DNA of 6,342 bases from the NCBI GenBank assembly GCA_003140785.1, contig PLKY01000394.1, positions 1,921 to 8,262 of the forward strand, given 5' to 3'. The notes beneath the pieces were generated by a model. It saw nothing but the letters and a program-made list of their open reading frames with translations, searched no databases and was not told where the DNA came from. Origin of the DNA: Acidobacteriaceae bacterium. GTDB taxonomy: Bacteria > Acidobacteriota > Terriglobia > Terriglobales > Acidobacteriaceae. The position numbers and the translations under genes are program-made. The first letter of the stretch is position 1, and every line of letters starts with the position of its first letter. This document shows positions 1 to 4,242 of this stretch, in pieces.

Positions 1-1550
1 TTGAATTCGCGGAAGGCCTGCATCAGCTCGGGCCCAAACATTTTGGGTAAGAGCGCTGCGCGGGCTTGGCCGTCGCCGTGCTCGCCGCTCAGCGATCCGC
101 CGAAGTGCAGCACGACATCGGTCGCGCGATCGAGAAACTCACGGAAATTGCGAAGACCTTGCTCCGACCTGAAATCGAAATTAATGCGCATGTGCACGCA
201 GCCCTGGCCGTAGTGCCCATAAAGCGGACTGCGATAGCCATATTCATTCATCAGCGTCGTGATGCTGCGCAGGTAAGCCCCAAGCTTGGCCGGTGGCACG
301 GCGGCATCTTCCCATCCTTCCCAGCGGTCTGGTTCGCCGGGCACAAACACCACCGCGCCCAATGCGGACTCGCGAACGTACCAAACACTCGCGGCTTCCT
401 CAGGCGTGCAGATATGCGCGGCTGGCGCGCAGGGCCAGTCGCGGCAATCGTGAATCAGCGCTTCCGCTTTGAAGCGCGCCTCTTCGGCACTCCACGCGCC
501 CATCTCCACCAGCAGAAAGCCCACGCCGGCGGGGAGTTGATCGAGTTCTCTGAGAGCCAGGCCTTTGCGGCGCATGAATTCGACCAGAAGGTGATCGAAT
601 CCTTCGAGGCCAATGGGGCCGTGTTCAAGCGCGAGCGGAACCGCATCGGCGGCGAGAAATCCATCGGGAAATCCCAGCACAGTGAGCACGCGGAACGGCG
701 GACTTGCCGTCAGGTTGAGCTTCGCCGAGACCACAGTTGCGCAGGTGCCTTCGCTGCCCACCAGCGCGCGCGCCACATGAAATCCATTTTCAGGCAGCAA
801 CTCATCGAGGTTGTATCCGGACACGCGGCGTGGAATGCGCGGAAACTTTTCGCGGACAAGATCGGCGTAGCGGTCGCGAAGGCGCGCGAGACCAGCGTAA
901 ATCTGGCCCACGCGGCCACCCGCGCGAATCAGGCTGTCGAGCTGGTCGGGATTGGTGCGTCCCACGGTCATGCGCGTTCCGTCATAGAGCGCGATGTCCA
1001 GGGATTCCACGTTGTCGGCCACTTTGCCTCCCAGCAGGCCGTGCACACCGCAACTGTTGTTGCCGATCATGCCGCCAAGAGTGCAGCGTGAGTGCGTTGC
1101 GGGGTCGGGCGCGTAGGTGAGGTGATGCTGCTCCGCCGCGTCGCGCAGGCGGTCGAGCACGATGCCGGGCTCTACTGTGGCGAGCTTCGCGGTTGCGTCG
1201 ATCGTGCCCAGTGCGTTCATGTAACGGGAAAAATCGAAGACGACGGCGACATTGGCGCACTGGCCGGCGAGGCTTGTGCCTGCGCCGCGTGGCAGCACGG
1301 CTGCCCCAAGCGCACGACATGCGGCCAACGCGGCTTCCACGTCTGCTGTGTTGCGCGGATAGACAACGCCGATGGGAAGCTGGCGATAATTCGACGCATC
1401 GCTTGCGTAGAGAGCGCGGGAACCGAGATCGAAGAGCACGTCACCGCGAAGAGTCGCTTTGAGCCGGGCTTCCAACTCGCGATGAGCCGCGAATCGCTCG
1501 TGATCAAGCGGTGTGAAGTTGTTGAGAATGGGCAGCGAGGAATGGCTCAC
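1..1550 (-). CDS. FAD-linked oxidase, GlcD / D-2-hydroxyglutarate dehydrogenase type (N-terminal part, runs off left edge)
   Basis: This is the N-terminal 516 codons of a flavin-dependent 2-hydroxyacid dehydrogenase-type enzyme; the frame is open to the left edge. An FAD-binding PCMH fold is visible: SDASNYRQLP near residues 50-59, the FAD pyrophosphate loop PRGAGTSLAGQ at 87-97, and DPATHSRCTLGGMIGNNSCG at about 149-168, which is very typical of the long FAD plus Fe-S members. The C-terminal oxidase domain shows the likely metal/substrate motif HYGQGCVH near 446-453 and SGEHGDGQ near 489-496. Relatives with these motifs are often about 950-1000 aa (YdiJ-like) with a C-terminal 4Fe-4S/CCG domain, so the Fe-S half is expected outside the window. 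Such enzymes oxidise D-2-hydroxyacids (D-lactate, D-2-hydroxyglutarate, glycolate) and pass electrons to the respiratory chain; the actual substrate cannot be told here. The GTG at 1550 is the only plausible start: an in-frame TAA lies 9 bases upstream and the first internal ATG is residue 111. No Shine-Dalgarno is visible. The gene lies 106 bp downstream of a small lipoprotein gene on the same strand. Confidence 0.93.
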   Translation of the reverse strand, partial: MSHSSLPILNNFTPLDHERFAAHRELEARLKATLRGDVLFDLGSRALYASDASNYRQLPIGVVYPRNTADVEAALAACRALGAAVLPRGAGTSLAGQCANVAVVFDFSRYMNALGTIDATAKLATVEPGIVLDRLRDAAEQHHLTYAPDPATHSRCTLGGMIGNNSCGVHGLLGGKVADNVESLDIALYDGTRMTVGRTNPDQLDSLIRAGGRVGQIYAGLARLRDRYADLVREKFPRIPRRVSGYNLDELLPENGFHVARALVGSEGTCATVVSAKLNLTASPPFRVLTVLGFPDGFLAADAVPLALEHGPIGLEGFDHLLVEFMRRKGLALRELDQLPAGVGFLLVEMGAWSAEEARFKAEALIHDCRDWPCAPAAHICTPEEAASVWYVRESALGAVVFVPGEPDRWEGWEDAAVPPAKLGAYLRSITTLMNEYGYRSPLYGHYGQGCVHMRINFDFRSEQGLRNFREFLDRATDVVLHFGGSLSGEHGDGQARAALLPKMFGPELMQAFREF

Positions 1551-1656
1551 TTGGGAATGTTAGCGCGTCGGGATCATGTGAAGCCGAGGTAAACTTCGGG
1601 CCCAAGCTCATGTTGCCTATAAGTTGAAGCTGTGACGCTTGGCGGGATACTCCAAG

Positions 1657-2217
1657 TTACCGCGTGGGCCACTCTTCTACGAGGATGCCGATGTCGTTGA
1701 GCTGCTGAATGGCGGCTTCGACGTTGCGCCGGATTTTGGCACGGTCTTTGGGACTAGCCCCAGGAGCTTCGGCCACTGCGATGACGCGACCGTAGCGCCA
1801 TGCACTGGGCGGGAGCGCGACGATGGCCGCTGCCAGGTCCGGCGGCCTCAGTTGAAGTTCCTGGCGGCGGGCAGCCGCGGGGCGCATCATGGTTCCCTCG
1901 CCCACTTGGCTTGGGTTGGCATCGGCCAGGTTGACGCGCAGGTCCAGGGAGTCCGCTTCCACCGAAAGGAACGGGTTGGCCCACGCGCCGGGCTCGCGAA
2001 TGTCGATGTAAAGACTTTTGGTGGGCAACGGGATGCTGGCCAATTGAGCCCGCTGCTGGTCGCGCAGCGTGGCTGTGGCCTGGGCCTGGCGCTCGGCGTT
2101 GGCCGCCTTCTGGGCAACGCCTTCCACGGCCTGCTCTTCTTTGTGGCACGCAGTGAGAGCCACCAGCATAAGCAGGCCCATTGCTGCCAATCCCCTCACC
2201 CGCACAGCATGAATCAC
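1657..2217 (-). CDS. Small lipoprotein of unknown function
   Basis: This gene encodes 186 aa and matches no family I recognise. Residues 1-24 form a lipoprotein signal peptide: arginines at 6 and 8, a hydrophobic core at about 10-21, and the lipobox LTAC with the lipidated Cys at 24. Lys and Glu after the Cys do not suggest inner-membrane retention. Residues 26-60 are rich in Ala, Gln, Glu and Arg and look helical, possibly coiled coil. They are followed by a mixed region with YIDIREPGAW and LDLRVNLADANPSQVGEG, then a final helix with RAKIRRNVEAAIQQLNDIGI. The start is GTG at 2217, fixed by an in-frame TGA two codons upstream. A purine-rich GAAGAG abuts the start too closely to be a good ribosome site. 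ATG at residue 13 would destroy the signal peptide, so it is disfavoured. The gene begins 28 bp after the hydratase stop, so the two are probably co-transcribed. I infer a cell-envelope protein and cannot say more. Confidence 0.82.
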   Translation of the reverse strand: MIHAVRVRGLAAMGLLMLVALTACHKEEQAVEGVAQKAANAERQAQATATLRDQQRAQLASIPLPTKSLYIDIREPGAWANPFLSVEADSLDLRVNLADANPSQVGEGTMMRPAAARRQELQLRPPDLAAAIVALPPSAWRYGRVIAVAEAPGASPKDRAKIRRNVEAAIQQLNDIGILVEEWPTR

Positions 2218-2245
2218 TCTTCAAGAATACCAGCCGGGTGCAATC

Positions 2246-3028
2246 TTATCTGCCCGTCCATATGGCGGGCCGCTTGGCAAGAAAAGCCTGTGTCCCTTCC
2301 GTCTTATCGGCGGTTCCACAGAGATGACCAAAGCCAGCGGCCTCGCGCTGAAGAGCGGCTTCGAGCGGCAGATCGATGCCCTCGTTCACCACGCGCAACG
2401 CTTCGGCTACGGCGAGAGGTGCGTTGGCGGAGATCTCGAGAGCTAACGTTTCGGCGCGTTGCATCAGCTGGCCCGCTGGAACGACTTCATCGACAAGGCC
2501 GATGCGGAGCGCCTCCCGGGCATCGATCGTCGCGCCGGTGAGCAGGAGCTTGAGCGCGGCGCCGCGGCCGACCAGCCGAGGCAGCCTCTGTGTTCCGCCG
2601 TAGCCGCAGATGACGCCGAGTTTTACTTCCGGCTGGCCCAACCGCGCGTCTTCGGCAGCCAGGCGCAGAGTGCAGGCCATGGCCAATTCACATCCGCCGC
2701 CGAGGGCGAATCCATGGATGCAGGCGATGACCGGCTTGCCGAGGGTTTCAATTTTGCGAAAGATTCCTTGACCGCGCAGCGCAAACGACCGGCCCTCCTC
2801 GGGAGTGAGTGGGGCGAGCTCGCGGATGTCGGCGCCGGCGGCGAAGGCACGGTCTCCCGCGCCGGCGAGCAGGATGACGCGAATATCGGAGTCGCCGGCG
2901 AGGTCGTTGAAGGCTGCTTCCAGTTCGGTCAGCGTTGCGGCGTCGAGAGCATTCAGGATTTTGGGCCGGTCAATAGTGACGATGGCCAGAGGAGGTCGTC
3001 TTTCGAGGCGGAGATTTGCGATTTCCAT
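2246..3028 (-). CDS. Enoyl-CoA hydratase/isomerase (crotonase superfamily)
   Basis: This gene encodes 260 aa, the usual length for a single-domain crotonase. These enzymes bind acyl-CoA thioesters and in the standard case add water to a 2-enoyl-CoA during beta-oxidation or amino/aromatic acid breakdown in the cytoplasm. The oxyanion-hole loop FAAGADIREL lies at 62-71, and HGFALGGGCELAMAC at 105-119 carries the second oxyanion glycine and Glu114. GQPEVKLG at 131-138 carries Glu134. The 20-residue spacing of the two glutamates matches Glu144/Glu164 of rat mitochondrial hydratase, so true hydratase activity is likely rather than a diverged activity. GYGGTQRLPRLVG follows at 142-154, and residues 200-260 look like the C-terminal trimerisation helices. 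The exact acyl chain is not predictable. The ATG at 3028 is fixed by an in-frame TAG 12 bases upstream, yet no Shine-Dalgarno precedes it. The gene lies between the exported YbjN-like gene and the lipoprotein gene on the same strand. Confidence 0.95.
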   Translation of the reverse strand: MEIANLRLERRPPLAIVTIDRPKILNALDAATLTELEAAFNDLAGDSDIRVILLAGAGDRAFAAGADIRELAPLTPEEGRSFALRGQGIFRKIETLGKPVIACIHGFALGGGCELAMACTLRLAAEDARLGQPEVKLGVICGYGGTQRLPRLVGRGAALKLLLTGATIDAREALRIGLVDEVVPAGQLMQRAETLALEISANAPLAVAEALRVVNEGIDLPLEAALQREAAGFGHLCGTADKTEGTQAFLAKRPAIWTGR

Positions 3029-3095
3029 GCGAAGAGAAGGCTAGCAGAGACGCCGTGCGGCGAGCGCACTCCCTTTCTCTTCAATCAAAGTGGCG

Positions 3096-3131
3096 CTAGT
3101 GCGGCAATTCCTCTAGCTCAAGGTCGATCAC
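3096..3131 (-). other. Possible 11-codon mini-ORF in the leader of the hydratase gene
   Basis: GTG at 3131 opens an 11-codon frame (VIDLELEELPH) ending at TAG 3096-3098. GAGGAGA (minus strand, 3148-3142) precedes it by 10 bases, a better ribosome site than the hydratase gene itself has. An in-frame TGA lies just upstream. It could be a leader peptide, the remnant of a longer gene, or chance. The rest of the 152-bp gap (3029-3180) shows only a small GTGCG/CGCAC hairpin. Confidence 0.2.
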
Positions 3132-3180
3132 GGGGCGGAATTCTCCTCACGTGCGTTGAGCCTGGGTGTTTGCGGCCTGG

Positions 3181-3675
3181 CTACTGCAGCAAACTCGGCT
3201 CGATCATGCCGTAAATCTCGTCGGAGGCGTTCCTCACCTGGTTCACGATTTCACGCAGCTCGGCGGCATCCATAATGCGTACGCTGCCGTCGACGCGAAC
3301 CGACAAATCTCCTTCCCGGTCATACCCCACCTTGACGCGGTCCAGCTCGTGATTCTGAACGAGCAGAGTGCGCATGAAGTCGGTGGTCACCGGCAGGTGT
3401 TGGTTTTCGACCACGGTAACGAAGACCACCATAGTGGAGTCTTTCACCGTGACGACGACCTTTATGTTCTTCAGATGATCCCCGTTGAATGGAATCATCC
3501 AGACGGTGGGCGATTTGGTGCTTAAGTAGTTGTAACTATCAGCCCGCATTAGATTTACGACCTTTGCGGCGCTGTCGTCCGTGTTAAGGCTTGTGGCTCG
3601 CGCTCCCATGGGCAACAGAAGTAGTAACAACAGAAGCCATAGGCGCGCAGTGCGCGCTGAATGAAGTCGATCCAT
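3181..3675 (-). CDS. Exported YbjN-like small protein
   Basis: This gene encodes 164 aa with a clear Sec signal peptide: Arg3, Arg8 and Arg11, an unbroken run of eight leucines at 14-21, then PMGARA and predicted cleavage after Ala27. The mature part of about 137 residues has the pattern of the YbjN/T3SS-chaperone-like fold: an N-terminal helix (AAKVVNLMRADSYNY), a strand with W59 and IPFNG, a central strand pair (IKVVVTVKDSTMVVFVTVVE), a helix (TTDFMRTLLVQNHE), a strand carrying KVGYDREGDLSVRVDG, and a C-terminal helix (DAAELREIVNQVRNASDEIYGMI). The family assignment comes from this pattern only and is moderate. YbjN proteins are regulators or chaperone-like in other bacteria; a secreted version has no known job I can name. 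The ATG at 3675 is chosen because GAGGAA sits 6 bases upstream, the best ribosome site in the window. The same frame stays open to an ATG at 3879, but that extension crosses the inverted-repeat element and would bury the signal peptide. Confidence 0.85.
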   Translation of the reverse strand: MDRLHSARTARLWLLLLLLLLPMGARATSLNTDDSAAKVVNLMRADSYNYLSTKSPTVWMIPFNGDHLKNIKVVVTVKDSTMVVFVTVVENQHLPVTTDFMRTLLVQNHELDRVKVGYDREGDLSVRVDGSVRIMDAAELREIVNQVRNASDEIYGMIEPSLLQ

Positions 3676-3681
3676 AAGATA

Positions 3682-3687
3682 TTCCTC
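3682..3687 (-). promoter_or_regulatory. Ribosome binding site of the YbjN-like gene
   Basis: GAGGAA on the minus strand lies 6 bases before the ATG at 3675. It decides this start over the in-frame upstream ATG at 3879. It is the only strong Shine-Dalgarno at a recognised gene start in the window. Confidence 0.75.
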
Positions 3688-3695
3688 GTTTAGAG

Positions 3696-3806
3696 AGCGG
3701 TTCCACAATTCGTGTGCCCTTGCGAATTTCCTGCAAGGTGCCATTTTCTTAAGGAAAATGCCACTCGGCAGTAGCGGCTTCGGCGTGCAGCAATTGTGGA
3801 ACCGCT
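3696..3806. repeat. Nested inverted-repeat element: 15-bp outer arms around an inner hairpin
   Basis: The outer arms at 3696-3710 (AGCGGTTCCACAATT) and 3792-3806 are perfect 15-bp reverse complements separated by 81 bases. Inside lie a 5-bp pair (CTGCA 3731-3735 with TGCAG 3786-3790) and a hairpin with 11-nt arms, 3738-3748 and 3754-3764, having one C-C mismatch and a TTAAG loop. Transcribed leftward, this could form a branched structure ending 8 bases upstream of the GAGGAA ribosome site of the YbjN-like gene. I see no target-site duplication in the flanks and no coding content. It could be a structured 5' leader or a small non-autonomous repeat. The pairing is seen directly; the role is inference. 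Confidence 0.7.
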
Positions 3807-3932
3807 GTAACCCGAAGTTGCCCCATGGTAGCCTGCTCGACGCGCCGATGGAACGGTAACCGCAGGCCCTAAAAGCCAAAAGTCACGTCCGGCAGTTCAG
3901 ATCGGAAAGGGGGCAGATCGCACCGATGCCGC

Positions 3933-3976
3933 GCGCAAAAGAAATCGGGTGGCGCCCTGCGAGAGGCGGCCACCCG
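3933..3976 (-). terminator. Candidate intrinsic terminator reading leftward
   Basis: CGGGTGGC at 3946-3953 pairs perfectly with GCCACCCG at 3969-3976, and inner GCC/GGC (3954-3956 with 3965-3967) extends the stem across a one-base bulge to an 8-nt loop. On the minus strand the stem is followed directly by ATTTCTTTTG (3945-3936), a broken T tract. On the plus strand no T tract follows. No minus-strand gene is recognised immediately upstream of it, so it may limit antisense transcription from the sensor region or be a protein or RNA site of another kind. Confidence 0.45.
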
Positions 3977-3979
3977 GAA

Positions 3980-4007
3980 TTGACACGCAAGTGATGTAAA
4001 GGATATT
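3980..4007 (+). promoter_or_regulatory. Candidate sigma-70 promoter for the propeller sensor
   Basis: A perfect -35 box TTGACA (3980-3985) is separated by 16 bases from GATATT (4002-4007), which matches TATAAT at four of six positions. It faces the sensor gene. The resulting leader would be about 220 bases long and would contain the 13-bp direct repeats at 4068-4104. The -35 match is good but the -10 is modest, so this is a candidate only. Confidence 0.35.
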
Positions 4008-4067
4008 CAGGAGACAACCACAGGCTAAAGGGCGGCTCGCATCCTGTCTTGAGTCCTTCGAATGACC

Positions 4068-4104
4068 CCGGACTCCTCCCTACCAGCGATTCCGCACTCC
4101 TCCC
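4068..4104. repeat. 13-bp direct repeat pair with 24-bp period
   Basis: CCGGACTCCTCCC (4068-4080) and CCGCACTCCTCCC (4092-4104) differ at one base and start 24 bases apart, between two and two and a half helical turns. The first copy overlaps the right arm of a short inverted repeat. They lie about 140-175 bases upstream of the sensor start and might be a regulator-binding pair, or simply a local duplication. Confidence 0.5.
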
Positions 4105-4242
4105 AAAGGTGGAGTTTGACCGAGCCGCGTGTGCATTCCCCGCCCCACCCAATTACTGTGGATATGCGCGCTGCCGCGGGCGAATTGAAGCGGCAGGCGC
4201 ACCCTGCACGTTGATTTGAACGACACTCTGACCAACACGGAA

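Larger units (their letters stand above)
3807..4242. other. Divergent intergenic region between the YbjN-like gene and the propeller sensor
   Basis: I see no convincing gene here. Reading frames on both strands are short, or are the antisense tail of the sensor gene. The stretch holds the terminator-like hairpin at 3946-3976, a rightward TTGACA promoter candidate at 3980-4007, a 6-bp inverted repeat (GAGTCC 4051-4056, GGACTC 4070-4075) and a 13-bp direct repeat at 4068-4080 and 4092-4104. The promoter of the leftward YbjN-like gene should lie in or near its left part, but no convincing -35/-10 pair stands out on the minus strand. Confidence 0.6.

Noticed and set aside
66..1091. Long plus-strand frame of 341 codons
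   Set aside because: It lies wholly antisense to the oxidase, whose FAD-binding motifs are unmistakable. The plus-strand translation has no recognisable domain and is a shadow caused by high GC.
1551..1656. Possible promoter or terminator between the lipoprotein and oxidase genes
   Set aside because: Only a 5-bp CTTGG/CCAAG pair and a lone TATAGG were seen; neither has the partner element needed to call a terminator or promoter.
1639..2541. Plus-strand frame of 300 codons
   Set aside because: It is antisense to the lipoprotein gene and the end of the hydratase gene, with a composition typical of a shadow frame and no domain pattern.
2459..3214. Plus-strand frame of 251 codons
   Set aside because: It is antisense to the hydratase, which carries the full set of crotonase motifs.
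3676..3879. N-terminal extension of the YbjN-like protein to an upstream ATG
   Set aside because: The frame is open, but the added 68 residues come from the inverted-repeat element, have no signal-peptide character, and would push the strong signal peptide and its ribosome site inside the protein.
4051..4088. tRNA-like TTCGAAT followed by a CCA-like end (possible tRNA fragment or attachment site)
   Set aside because: The sequence around TTCGAAT does not form a T-arm stem, and no acceptor, D or anticodon arms can be found upstream.
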